Position numbers and translations under genes: made by a program. Below are positions 1 to 7,763 of a stretch of DNA of 24,990 nt, piece by piece. Positions within the stretch are counted from its first letter, which is position 1; every line of letters starts with the position of its first letter. The notes beneath the pieces were generated by a model, which was not told where the DNA came from, did no database searches, and saw only the letters and a list, made by a program, of their open reading frames with translations. The stretch comes from UM-FILTER-49-7 sp964599895. Its GTDB lineage: Bacteria > Acidobacteriota > Holophagae > Thermotomaculales > Thermotomaculaceae. The stretch spans positions 1 to 24,990 of the forward strand of contig CAZRHT010000042.1 of NCBI GenBank assembly GCA_964599895.1, written 5' to 3'.

Positions 1-33
1 CGGTACAATGTCAAAAATTGGGCCATGAAATGA
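1..33 (+). CDS. possible 3' tail of an upstream gene (partial)
   Basis: The first 33 bases read in frame 1 as ten codons (RYNVKNWAMK) followed by TGA, 16 bases before the next start codon. This could be the end of an upstream gene in the same operon as the 4Fe-4S protein. The stretch is too short to identify and could equally be intergenic. Confidence 0.25.
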   Translation, partial: RYNVKNWAMK

Positions 34-49
34 GAAAAAGGGGGGGATA

Positions 50-1036
50 ATGAAAAGAAAGGCGGTTTGGATTGGACTTCTGGCATTGGGTTTGATCAGT
101 CTTGCGGCGGTGCCGGTACTGGCACAGGAGGTTGCGAAAAGTCCGGTTTCCCGGAAAGCGCCGACTTTCTCCGGTATGCTCCTGCAACCGAAATTTGTGA
201 CCATGTTTCTGTTGGCTATTGCGGCCGTCGTTCTGCTTTACTTGCGGCGCATGGGGGAGCGGACACGGGTTGTGCTCTTATTGTTGGCCACTTTTGCGTT
301 CGGAATTGCCGGCAACTTGCCCGGCCGGTTTTTCCAGGCCTATGTCATGCATCCATCACCGATTTGCGCCACTACCAAACCCCTTCTGTTCGGCCTTCGG
401 CTTCCATTCGTTGTGACCATTGTCGTAATCGGAGTTCTGACCCTGATCGGACCGAAACTCTTCTGTAGTTATGTGTGCCCTGTGGGAGCAGTGGAGGAGT
501 TGGCGGCCAAAATTTCCCGAAAATTTAAGTTCCGGATGTTCCGGATCAACCCCTCCGCAACACTTCTGACACGCATGGTTGTGTTCGCGTTGTTTATCGG
601 TCTGAGTGTTACGGTTTACCTCCACACAACATTCAAAGGAAAAGTTTATCCAGTTTCTCTCTATGACTATATCAACCCATTTCACGGATTTGAGATTGCC
701 GGCGGAAAATCGGTGGTGGAAATGATTATCAATTTCCTGCCCCTGGTGCTGGTCATTGTGTTGTCATTCAAATGGTATCGTCCGTTCTGCTACGCGGTGT
801 GCCCTGTAGGACTCTTCACCCACTGGATGGAGCAAACCGGTGCCCTTCGGGTTACGTTTGTTCCCGACAAATGTACCCGGTGTGAGTTGTGCGTCACAGA
901 GACCGCCTGCCCTGCGGTACCTGAAATCCTCAAGGATGCTGCCTATCGTCCGGATTGCTTTGCCTGTAACCAGTGCATTTCTGCTTGTCCCACCGGGGCC
1001 TTGAAGTGGGGGACACGACGCACTGCGCCACAGTGA
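50..1036 (+). CDS. 4Fe-4S membrane protein (NapH/CcoG-like, Fer4_5 type)
   Basis: This 328-aa inner-membrane iron-sulfur protein probably passes electrons between a membrane or quinone pool and a partner reductase; the partner is not in the window. Residues 1-26 form a signal-like hydrophobic segment ending in ALAQ-like VLAQE. Further hydrophobic segments lie near 48-65, 73-89, 117-137, 171-190 and 223-240. Two CxxxCP motifs (CSYVCPVG at 139-146, CYAVCPVG at 247-254) are the Fer4_5 signature of the NapH/NosR/CcoG group. The C-terminal end holds two 4Fe-4S clusters: C275, C278, C281, C287 and C303, C306, C309, C313. A G-rich ribosome site lies just before ATG 50. It lacks an FMN-binding domain, so it is not full NosR. 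The general class is secure; the exact role is not. Confidence 0.85.
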   Translation: MKRKAVWIGLLALGLISLAAVPVLAQEVAKSPVSRKAPTFSGMLLQPKFVTMFLLAIAAVVLLYLRRMGERTRVVLLLLATFAFGIAGNLPGRFFQAYVMHPSPICATTKPLLFGLRLPFVVTIVVIGVLTLIGPKLFCSYVCPVGAVEELAAKISRKFKFRMFRINPSATLLTRMVVFALFIGLSVTVYLHTTFKGKVYPVSLYDYINPFHGFEIAGGKSVVEMIINFLPLVLVIVLSFKWYRPFCYAVCPVGLFTHWMEQTGALRVTFVPDKCTRCELCVTETACPAVPEILKDAAYRPDCFACNQCISACPTGALKWGTRRTAPQ

Positions 1037-1054
1037 CTTTCAGGTTGTATAAAA

Positions 1055-1603
1055 TCAGCGAGTCGCTCCGGCACTGCTTGCAGGTGTCCGGTGCGACTTA
1101 TTGTTGATTGGATTACGCTTGCAATAAATCACATGATCCACGTAGTGATCATACAGCCATTCCGCGTCAAGAATGGAACCTGTTTCGATATATCCCAGTC
1201 GTTCTGCGACTTTCCTGCTGGGGAGGTTACCATTCGCTACATGAATTTCTATCTTATTCAGGCCAAGGGAACCAAAACCGATATCTTCCAGGGCCCGGCA
1301 TGCTTCGGTCACCAGGCCTTTGCCTTGATGGTCTTTTGAAATCCAATATCCAATGAAACCAGCCTTGATTGAGGGATTAAACGTGTTGAAACCACAAATT
1401 CCACACACCTGGTCATCTACAATCACATGAACCATGCTTGTTTTTTGTTCATAGCCAGTAAGGGAATCAGTAATGAACTTTCTGGTATCATCTATGGATA
1501 TGTTTCCATCAAGCCACGGGAGCCATTTCCTGAGATACTCACGGTTTAATTCAACCAAGGCCCAAATGCGCTCTGCGTCAGTGTGTTGAATAAGCCTGAT
1601 CAT
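1055..1603 (-). CDS. GNAT N-acetyltransferase (RimJ/RimL type)
   Basis: This 182-aa protein of the Gcn5-related family moves an acetyl group from acetyl-CoA to an amine, in RimL-like members often a ribosomal-protein N-terminus or a small molecule. The acetyl-CoA loop is visible at residues 91-96 (DHQGKG, the Q/RxxGxG/A motif). It is followed by the NLPSRKVAERLGY segment at 126-138, typical of RimJ/RimL and YdaF relatives. AGGAGA lies five bases before the ATG. The gene stands alone on the minus strand, convergent with the 4Fe-4S gene. The last ~17 residues (from about 166, INNKSHRTP onward) go past the usual end of the fold and are encoded by the terminator-like hairpin, so they look like an accidental extension. 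The substrate cannot be read from the sequence. Confidence 0.88.
   Translation of the reverse strand: MIRLIQHTDAERIWALVELNREYLRKWLPWLDGNISIDDTRKFITDSLTGYEQKTSMVHVIVDDQVCGICGFNTFNPSIKAGFIGYWISKDHQGKGLVTEACRALEDIGFGSLGLNKIEIHVANGNLPSRKVAERLGYIETGSILDAEWLYDHYVDHVIYCKRNPINNKSHRTPASSAGATR
1061..1098. terminator. terminator-like hairpin between convergent genes
   Basis: An inverted repeat has arms of 14 and 15 bases (1061-1074 and 1084-1098), with one mismatch and one bulge around a 9-base loop. Read on the minus strand, the stem is followed by CGCTGATTTTATAC, so the stop codon of the acetyltransferase and a short T run come directly after it. Read on the plus strand, TTATTGTTG follows. It could stop transcripts arriving from both sides. 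The hairpin lies inside the last codons of the minus-strand gene. Confidence 0.5.
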
Positions 1604-1764
1604 TTTGTCTCCTGTATCTTATCCGTTGATTTATTACGCTCCACAAAGTTACCATTTGTTGTTCGAGAATTGAACTTCTTTCAAATTGTATGCGGTCATA
1701 TTCCACAAATCAAGAGTTCACTGATTTTTTACCTGGAAGGGAAGGCTCCAACTACATCAGTCGA

Positions 1765-1792
1765 TTGACAAAGGGAAGGCAATCTCTATAAT
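1765..1792 (+). promoter_or_regulatory. consensus sigma-70 promoter
   Basis: TTGACA (1765-1770) and TATAAT (1787-1792) both match the consensus exactly with a 16-base spacer. The expected transcript start is near 1799, about 60 bases before ATG 1860. It should drive the secreted-protein gene constitutively and strongly. Confidence 0.8.
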
Positions 1793-1859
1793 AGAAGCAC
1801 AGAATCTCTACAAAACGGTGCATGGAATTTTGTTTTCTGTGCGAAAAAGGAGGGAATTA

Positions 1860-2621
1860 ATGAAACACTATGTGACAAAACCTGTCATTTTGGTGCTGGC
1901 CGTTGTGCTTCTGGGGTCCTTTTCCGCCCAGTCATTCCCATGGAGTAAGAAGAAAAAGGCCCTGAAGATTTATGGTTTCCTGTGGCAAAACAACACAACC
2001 CCGGCAATTGGCATCCAGGTTGGCCTGTTTGACGGCAGCACAGGTAAAGTCCTGGCTGTCACGCAAAGCAATTTTCTTGGAAAATACAAGTTCAAGAATT
2101 TGGCACCCGGATTCTATGTCATCCGTACCGGAAAATTCAGCCGTACTGTAATGCTGCAGAACAAAAATGCGAACATTCACTTCAATTTCAGTTCAAAGGA
2201 TGGGAATGTTGATTTTGTTGCAGCGGCCAAAGAGAATGCTGATAAAATGGACGCCGCTGCCACTGGCCCCACCGACCCTGAACTGGCCAAATGGATAGCG
2301 GGTGAATACTATTCCTACCAGGGCTCAACGGAAAGAAAACTCATGCTTTGTCCCGGCGGTGTTTTCTATGATTCTCATGAGTCTTCCTATTCCGGAAGTT
2401 CCACTGACAGCCTCGGCAACCAGACATCTGCTTTCGGTGCTGCGAATCAGGGTAGTGGAAGTGGTCGATGGGCCATCCAGGGAAACAAACAGTCGGGAAC
2501 CATCACCTTCAGTTATAAGGGGAAGGCGGCTAAAAAACAGCAGTACCGCTCCATTGGTGACAACTGCTTCATGATCGGCGGGGTCAAGTACTGCTACAAT
2601 GCAGCAGCCCGCTGCAAGTAG
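1860..2621 (+). CDS. secreted protein with prealbumin-like beta domain, function unknown
   Basis: This is a 253-aa exported protein. The start at 1860 is chosen because AAGGAGGGA sits four bases upstream and a signal peptide begins there (hydrophobic 9-20, then FSAQS); an earlier in-frame ATG at 1818 lacks both. Residues ~35-110 resemble the carboxypeptidase-regulatory/transthyretin-like beta sandwich: YGFLW, an N-rich turn, VGLFDGSTGKVL, GKYKFKNLAPGFYVI. After a polar linker (~115-140) comes a second unit, ~141-253, opening with WIAGEYYSYQ and carrying LMLCPGGVFYD and four cysteines (C164, C236, C245, C252). This unit is lipocalin-like in rhythm, but I do not recognise it. A consensus promoter precedes the gene, and it ends 27 bases from the convergent kinase. 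It is probably periplasmic or surface-associated; no enzymatic motif is visible. Confidence 0.75.
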   Translation: MKHYVTKPVILVLAVVLLGSFSAQSFPWSKKKKALKIYGFLWQNNTTPAIGIQVGLFDGSTGKVLAVTQSNFLGKYKFKNLAPGFYVIRTGKFSRTVMLQNKNANIHFNFSSKDGNVDFVAAAKENADKMDAAATGPTDPELAKWIAGEYYSYQGSTERKLMLCPGGVFYDSHESSYSGSSTDSLGNQTSAFGAANQGSGSGRWAIQGNKQSGTITFSYKGKAAKKQQYRSIGDNCFMIGGVKYCYNAAARCK

Positions 2622-2648
2622 CAGCTTTATCGAATGGCCAGTGTTCGG

Positions 2649-3983
2649 TCAGAACTTCAGTAGAAACGTTGTCGCGACACCGGGTACGGATGTCGCCGTT
2701 ATGGATCCCTTATGTACGCGCATGATTTGCCGGGAAAGGCTGAGACCGATGCCGGACCCGTTCTTCTTCGTCGTGAAAAATGGGATAAAAATTTTGTCCA
2801 TGGCATCCTGATCAATGCCGGGGCCATTGTCGGTAATGTGCAGAGAGACCCTGCTTTTCGGGTCAAGCCCGGCCGCAACCCGGATCTTTCCGTCTTTTTT
2901 TCCTTCAAGTGCGTGAATGGCATTGACGATGAGGTTAATGATGACTTGCTCAATCAGACCGGGATCAGCTGTTATGGTGAGATTCGGAGGCCGAACGTCA
3001 ATTTCGAGTTTAATATTGCTGTCCAGCAGCTCCTGTTTGAGCAATTGATGGATCCGGTTGAGCAGAGCAGCCAGGTCAACGGTTTCGAACTCGGGTTTGG
3101 GGACCCGGGTCAGATTCCTGTAGGCGTGGACAAATGAAAGCAGATTGTCGCTGCGGCGGGAAATTGTATCCAGCGCTTCCCGGATATCCGCCAGTTCTTC
3201 CGGATTGGGAGACTCATTGTCTTGTGTCAACAGAGATGTTGCTGTCGATGCCAGTGAACCGATGGGCGTGATGGAGTTCATGATCTCGTGAGTCAATACC
3301 CGGATGAGTTTCTGCCAGGACTCCATTTCCTTGTCTTCCAATTCGTTGTGAATGTCCTGAATGCTGACCAGCATAAGCTCTTCCCTCCGAAGGGTGATCC
3401 GGGTGGCATGCAGGGAGAGTTGTTTCAATTCTCCGTCTTTCAGAACACGAATCAGGTGGCTCTGCCCTGCATCAATGTTATTCAATTGCTTTTCCAGATC
3501 AGGGCTTACTTGTTTGAAATCAGACAGAGAATGGGCATGGGGCAGGCCAATGATTCGCTTGGCCGCATTATTGAACAATGTGATGCGCTTATCTTCCGGA
3601 CGGAAAGCGAACAGGCCGGTGCCGACGTGGCGCACAATGGTTTGCAGATACTGGAAGTTTTCTTCCTTTTCAGCCCGGATGTTCTGGAACCGCTCAACCA
3701 CGCGAGTGAATGAACTGGAAAGTTCCTTAAAGGAGTCGCCCATCCGTTGATTGGAAAAAGATTGCGAAAAATCAGCGTTTTCAATGGCAGAGAGAAAGCG
3801 GCTGAGATCCCGGTTGGTTTTGTTGACGTAGTGGAGAAGGTCGTGAATCTGAAATACGATCGCGATCAGTAGAACGAAAGCTGTCGCGTAATAAGAGCGG
3901 TGAAAGGCAAGAATCAGGGCCGTTATGGAGAGACCTGCCATCAGGATCCGGATTGTACAGTTGAGGTTGAATTTTCGAAACAT
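2649..3983 (-). CDS. NtrY-like membrane sensor histidine kinase
   Basis: This 444-aa sensor kinase should autophosphorylate and pass phosphate to the sigma-54 response regulator encoded just upstream on the same strand. Two membrane segments lie at about 11-28 and 32-49 with almost no periplasmic loop, so sensing is likely within the membrane or cytoplasm. A helical linker follows to ~105, then a PAS-like domain (~108-210, GLFAFRPEDKRITLFN). The H-box is THEIMNSITP with the phospho-acceptor His232. The ATPase domain has an N-box at 350-359 (NLIVNAIHAL), G1 DNGPGI at 385-390 and G2 GSGIGLSLSRQI at 409-420. GGGAGAG precedes the ATG. The 125-base gap after the regulator gene fits co-transcription. 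All catalytic boxes are intact. Confidence 0.92.
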   Translation of the reverse strand: MFRKFNLNCTIRILMAGLSITALILAFHRSYYATAFVLLIAIVFQIHDLLHYVNKTNRDLSRFLSAIENADFSQSFSNQRMGDSFKELSSSFTRVVERFQNIRAEKEENFQYLQTIVRHVGTGLFAFRPEDKRITLFNNAAKRIIGLPHAHSLSDFKQVSPDLEKQLNNIDAGQSHLIRVLKDGELKQLSLHATRITLRREELMLVSIQDIHNELEDKEMESWQKLIRVLTHEIMNSITPIGSLASTATSLLTQDNESPNPEELADIREALDTISRRSDNLLSFVHAYRNLTRVPKPEFETVDLAALLNRIHQLLKQELLDSNIKLEIDVRPPNLTITADPGLIEQVIINLIVNAIHALEGKKDGKIRVAAGLDPKSRVSLHITDNGPGIDQDAMDKIFIPFFTTKKNGSGIGLSLSRQIMRVHKGSITATSVPGVATTFLLKF

Positions 3984-4108
3984 ATCAGCACTCTCCCGGC
4001 TTCATTACCTGCAGTGTCATTGAAGGACGCCACAGAAAAGCACACACGGCCAGAACAATTGTCAGCGTCAGCTGTTTTACGCGGAATGTCACAACGACTT
4101 GGAACCGG

Positions 4109-5488
4109 CTAAAGGCCATACTTTTCCATCCTTCGGTAGAGAGCGGCCCGGGTCAATCCCAATTCCCTCGCGGCCTGGCTGACGTTCCCTCCGACTCGTT
4201 TCAGTACTTTGCGGACGACGGTTCTTTCCACATCATCCAGATTCCACGATGAAAATGCGAGTTCATCTGCCGTTTCACTTTCCTGAACAAGGAGAAAGTC
4301 ACCGGCGTTCAATTCAGGATCATCGCCCATGATGATGGCTCGTTCAATGGCATGCTGGAGTTCGCGGACATTTCCAGGCCAGTGATATGCCATCAGTTTT
4401 TTTACGGCGTTTACGGTCAGGGCCCCAATGTCCTTACGGTACTTGCCTGCGTACATTTGAATGAAGTGGTCGACAAGAGCCGGAATGTCTTCCCGTCGGT
4501 CACGAAGAGGGGGCAGGTGGATTTCAACGGTGTTGATGCGGTATAGAAGGTCCTGCCTGAACGTGCCATCTTTGACCATCTGATGGAGCGGCATGTTTGT
4601 GGCGGAAATGAGGCGAATATCAATGGGAATCGGCTGTGTGCCTCCCACCCTGACGATCTTTCGGGATTGGATCACGTTCAACAGTTTTGCCTGGAGTGGT
4701 AACGGAATGTTACCAATTTCGTCCAGAAAAAGAGTCCCGCCAGACGCAACTTCAAACCGCCCGGCACGATTTTCCCGGGCATCCGTAAATGCCCCTTTAA
4801 CGTAGCCAAAGAGTTGGCTCTCAAAGAGAGTTTCGGTGATGGCACCCATATCCACGCTGATAAAAACCTCTTTGTTTCTCAGGCTTTTTCGGTGAACGGC
4901 ACGGGCGACCAGTTCCTTTCCGGTCCCGTTTTCGCCCAGCACAAGCACGTTGGCATCTGTGGCAGCCACCTTTTCAATTGTGTGAAAGACCTGTTGCATG
5001 GACGGGGAGGCTCCGATGAAATCGTGGAAAGGCATGTCCATGTCACTGGATAGTGTCTGTTGCTTGGACCGCAGCGCATTGGCCTCCCGTCTGGAGCGGC
5101 TCAGGTTGAGGGCAGCGATAATGGTGGCGAGGAGCTTTTCATTCTGCCAGGGCTTTAATACAAAATCAGAGGCACCTTCCTTGATTGCCTGTACCGCGGT
5201 TTCCACGTCACCATAGGCCGTGATCAGAATGACTACGGCTAAAGGATCAATCTGCCGGATTCGGGACAACCACAGAAAGCCCTCCTTCCCCGATGTGATG
5301 TCCCGGGTGAAATTCATGTCAAGCAGAACGACGTCGTATGTATCATCTTTCAGGAGCTGTGGGATCAGATCCGGATTCGATTCTGTGCGAACAATGGAGA
5401 AATGTTGTTTTAACAGTAACCGCGCTGCTCCCAGAATGTCCATGTCATCATCAATGATCAACAGTCTCGCATCGGTTTTGGGTTTCAT
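4109..5488 (-). CDS. NtrC-family sigma-54-dependent response regulator
   Basis: This 459-aa activator has three parts in standard order. The receiver domain (~8-120) has acidic pocket D13-D15, phospho-acceptor D57 and K112. The AAA+ domain (~156-385) has Walker A GENGTGKE at 185-192, Walker B TLFLDE at 252-257 and arginine-finger candidates R311/R317. The Fis-type helix-turn-helix (~433-456) reads NVSQAARELGLTRAALYRRM. The sigma-54-contacting loop reads GAFTDA (232-237) instead of the usual GAFTGA. When phosphorylated by the neighbouring kinase it should form a ring and remodel sigma-54 polymerase. A matching -24/-12 promoter lies 186 bases upstream, divergently oriented, before the transporter operon, which makes that operon the likely target. 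GGAG stands eight bases upstream of the ATG. Confidence 0.93.
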   Translation of the reverse strand: MKPKTDARLLIIDDDMDILGAARLLLKQHFSIVRTESNPDLIPQLLKDDTYDVVLLDMNFTRDITSGKEGFLWLSRIRQIDPLAVVILITAYGDVETAVQAIKEGASDFVLKPWQNEKLLATIIAALNLSRSRREANALRSKQQTLSSDMDMPFHDFIGASPSMQQVFHTIEKVAATDANVLVLGENGTGKELVARAVHRKSLRNKEVFISVDMGAITETLFESQLFGYVKGAFTDARENRAGRFEVASGGTLFLDEIGNIPLPLQAKLLNVIQSRKIVRVGGTQPIPIDIRLISATNMPLHQMVKDGTFRQDLLYRINTVEIHLPPLRDRREDIPALVDHFIQMYAGKYRKDIGALTVNAVKKLMAYHWPGNVRELQHAIERAIIMGDDPELNAGDFLLVQESETADELAFSSWNLDDVERTVVRKVLKRVGGNVSQAARELGLTRAALYRRMEKYGL

Positions 5489-5545
5489 GCATTTTCTCCG
5501 TTTTTCCAGTGTCAGTGGGTCAATATTATCATAGGCGATTCCCCG

Positions 5546-5622
5546 TGAACATTCTTACAACTTGATACGATTGACCGGGATAAATGTTCATTTTCGGACA
5601 CCCTGTGATGCGGAATCGAACA
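5546..5622. promoter_or_regulatory. candidate upstream activator-binding region
   Basis: TGTTC/GAACA half-sites cluster here. TGAACATT (5546-5553) is a perfect inverted match to AATGTTCA (5583-5590). An imperfect 16-base dyad TGTTC-N6-GGACA lies at 5585-5600, and a GAACA at 5618-5622. They sit about 80-155 bases upstream of the expected start from the sigma-54 promoter, the usual distance for enhancer sites of NtrC-type activators. No binding motif is known for this regulator, so the assignment is tentative. Confidence 0.28.
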
Positions 5623-5673
5623 CCCTTGCGACCAATTGTAGTTGTAAACACAAGAAAATAAAATATAAATATA

Positions 5674-5690
5674 TTGGCATGTCGCTTGCT
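5674..5690 (+). promoter_or_regulatory. sigma-54 (-24/-12) promoter of the transporter operon
   Basis: TTGGCATGTCGCTTGCT matches the sigma-54 consensus YTGGCACGrNNNTTGCW in 13 of its 14 specified bases outside the r and N positions. The invariant GG (5676-5677) and GC (5688-5689) are separated by exactly 10 bases. The expected transcript start is near 5701, leaving a leader of ~27 bases with the ribosome site AGGGGG (5717-5722) before ATG 5728. The divergent neighbour encodes a sigma-54 activator, which strengthens the call. Confidence 0.82.
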
Positions 5691-5727
5691 ATAGAGATGG
5701 GTAGAATGAAGAAATCAGGGGGTTCAG

Positions 5728-6987
5728 ATGGCTGGTATGGATCGGGCAATTGAAAAAAAGAAGTGGCCGGCAATAAGAATTGTCAAGTACAGTGCGATTT
5801 CATTATTTGTGTTGGCGGTATCCTATCTGCTCATTTTCAAATCCTCTTCGTCATCCATTCGCGTGGAAAAGGACCGGTTGACGATTTCTACAGTTGAAAG
5901 GGGTCCCTTCCAGGAATTCATCCCGGTTATGGGCGAGGCGTTGCCCATCAACACGGTTTATCTGGACGCTGTGGAAGGAGGGCGTGTTGAGAAGATATAT
6001 GTGGAAGCCGGTACCATGATCAAAAAGGGTGCCCCCATTCTCAAGCTTTCCAACACGGACCTTCTGCTGGATGTCATGTTTCGGGAAGCTGAATTTTTTC
6101 AGCAGAGTAACAACCTGCGCAATACACGCTTGTCCATTGAACAGCAGAAACTGTCATTGCAACAGGATCTGGCGCAGGCAAACTACGAACTTCTGACAAG
6201 GAAAAAGGAGTTTATACGACTGAAGGCACTGTACAGGGAACAGCTCATTTCCCGGGAAGCTTTCGACAACGCCAAAGACAGCTACGACTACATGAAGGAG
6301 AAACAGAAACTGACCCGGGAATCAATGGACCAGGATCTGTTGTTCAGAAACAAACAGGTGGCTGAGCTGGAAGAGAACCTGAACCGCATGAAACAGAACC
6401 TTAAAATCACCCAGGCGAAACTGAACAGCCTGGTGATCAAGGCACCGGTTTCCGGATATCTGACTTCGCTGAAGGCAGAGGTCATCGGGGAGTCAAAACA
6501 AGCTGGCGAGCGGCTGGGCCAGATTGATGTCCTGGATGGATTCAAAGTTCGGGCACGGATTGACGAACACTATATTTCCAGGGTGGAGATGGGAAGGAAG
6601 GGCGAATTTAGCCTCGCCGGGAAAGACTATTTGCTTCGGGTCAGCAAAATTTATCCGGAGGTGACGGAGGGCCGGTTTGAAGTGGACCTGACATTTGACG
6701 GAGGGGTGCCTGAGAAGCTGAGAAATGGTCAAACTGTGCATATTCGGCTCGCCCTGGGAGACCTGACTGAAGCCCTGCTCCTGCCCCGGGGCGGCTTCTA
6801 TCAGACAACCGGCGGAAACTGGGTCTTTGTGGTGGATTCTTCCGGGAGTGCGGCGGTGCGGCGTCCGGTGAAACTGGGACGGTGGAACACGGATGTGTAC
6901 GAAGTGCTGGAAGGACTGAAACCGGGCGACAAGGTCGTAACGTCCAGCTACGACGGTTACGGGAACATGAAGAAGCTTGTCTTTTAG
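5728..6987 (+). CDS. HlyD/MacA-type periplasmic adaptor subunit
   Basis: This 419-aa membrane fusion protein would link an inner-membrane ABC transporter to an outer-membrane channel or work with it in the periplasm. One N-terminal anchor helix lies at ~18-36 (VKYSAISLFVLAVSYLLIF). The first half of a biotinyl-lipoyl-like fold follows (YLDAVEGGRVEKIYVEAG, then KKGAPILKLSN), then a long alpha-helical hairpin rich in Q, E, L and K (~125-235). The second lipoyl half is at ~236-265 (VIKAPVSGYLTSLKAEVIGE), followed by beta-barrel and membrane-proximal domains (~270-419, ending PGDKVVTSSYDGYG). It is the first gene of the sigma-54-driven operon and ends 23 bases before the ATPase gene. No TolC-like gene is nearby, so the outer-membrane partner must be encoded elsewhere, if there is one. 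Confidence 0.9.
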   Translation: MAGMDRAIEKKKWPAIRIVKYSAISLFVLAVSYLLIFKSSSSSIRVEKDRLTISTVERGPFQEFIPVMGEALPINTVYLDAVEGGRVEKIYVEAGTMIKKGAPILKLSNTDLLLDVMFREAEFFQQSNNLRNTRLSIEQQKLSLQQDLAQANYELLTRKKEFIRLKALYREQLISREAFDNAKDSYDYMKEKQKLTRESMDQDLLFRNKQVAELEENLNRMKQNLKITQAKLNSLVIKAPVSGYLTSLKAEVIGESKQAGERLGQIDVLDGFKVRARIDEHYISRVEMGRKGEFSLAGKDYLLRVSKIYPEVTEGRFEVDLTFDGGVPEKLRNGQTVHIRLALGDLTEALLLPRGGFYQTTGGNWVFVVDSSGSAAVRRPVKLGRWNTDVYEVLEGLKPGDKVVTSSYDGYGNMKKLVF

Positions 6988-7010
6988 AGACCAGAATAAA
7001 CAGGAGATAA

Positions 7011-7715
7011 ATGATGGAAAAAACAATGATCAAGAGTGTAAATCTTACCAAGGTTTTCCAGACGGACGAGGTGGAAACTACCGCTTTGAATAGTATCAAC
7101 TTCAGTGTGGAAGAAGGAGAGTTCACAGCAATCATGGGTCCGTCCGGATGTGGTAAGTCCACATTGCTTAACATTCTCGGATTGATTGATAACCCGACTT
7201 CTGGGGAATTGTGGTTTCTTGGGGAAGAACTTGCCCGGTATTCGGAAAGGCAGCGGACCAATTTTCGAAAAGGCAATATCGGATTTGTGTTTCAGAGTTT
7301 TAATCTGATTGACGAATTGACCGTCTATGAAAACGTGGAATTACCACTGCTCTATCTTGGCTTTTCAACTTCTGACCGTAAGAAGCGTGTTACGGCAGTT
7401 CTGGAGCAGATGAACTTGTTGCCGAGACAGAATCATTTCCCTCAGCAACTGTCCGGCGGTCAGCAACAGCGTGTCGCCGTGGCGCGATCAGTTGTTGCCG
7501 AACCGAAGTTGATTCTGGCAGATGAGCCTACCGGAAACCTTGATTCAGAACATGGGGAAGATGTAATGAATCTGCTGACCAACCTGAATGAAAACGGAAC
7601 GACCATTATTATGGTTACCCACTCGCCGTCGCATTCTGAATATGCACAACGGGTCATCCATTTGTTTGATGGGCAGATTGTTTCTGAAAATCTGAATGGC
7701 AAGTTCAAGTTGTAG
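7011..7715 (+). CDS. ABC transporter ATPase (LolD/MacB type)
   Basis: This 234-aa ATPase powers a MacB/FtsX-superfamily exporter. Walker A is GPSGCGKST at 43-51, the signature LSGGQ at 147-151 (followed by QQR), Walker B LILADEP at 167-173 with catalytic E172, and the switch His is H204. Length and the IMGPSGCGKSTLLNILG-type N-terminus place it with LolD, MacB-N and FtsE-like ATPases that act by mechanotransmission rather than by passing substrate through the membrane. AGGAG precedes the ATG by five bases. It is the only ATPase in the operon, so the three following permeases presumably share it. Confidence 0.94.
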   Translation: MMEKTMIKSVNLTKVFQTDEVETTALNSINFSVEEGEFTAIMGPSGCGKSTLLNILGLIDNPTSGELWFLGEELARYSERQRTNFRKGNIGFVFQSFNLIDELTVYENVELPLLYLGFSTSDRKKRVTAVLEQMNLLPRQNHFPQQLSGGQQQRVAVARSVVAEPKLILADEPTGNLDSEHGEDVMNLLTNLNENGTTIIMVTHSPSHSEYAQRVIHLFDGQIVSENLNGKFKL

Positions 7716-7763
7716 GGAGCTGAATAACCACAAACGGTTGAAAGAAAAAATGGGAGAATGGGT

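Noticed and set aside
1..14. CGGTACAATGTCAA occurs at the window start and again near 24740
   Set aside because: It is only 14 bases, with no extended similarity on either side; both read as RYNVK by chance, with no sign of a duplication or attachment site.
3288..3713. 141-codon open frame on the plus strand
   Set aside because: It is antisense to the histidine kinase, whose catalytic boxes are all intact.
6641..7276. 211-codon open frame on the minus strand across the adaptor/ATPase junction
   Set aside because: It is antisense to two well-supported genes, low-complexity (rich in S, P and R) and without a ribosome site or domain.
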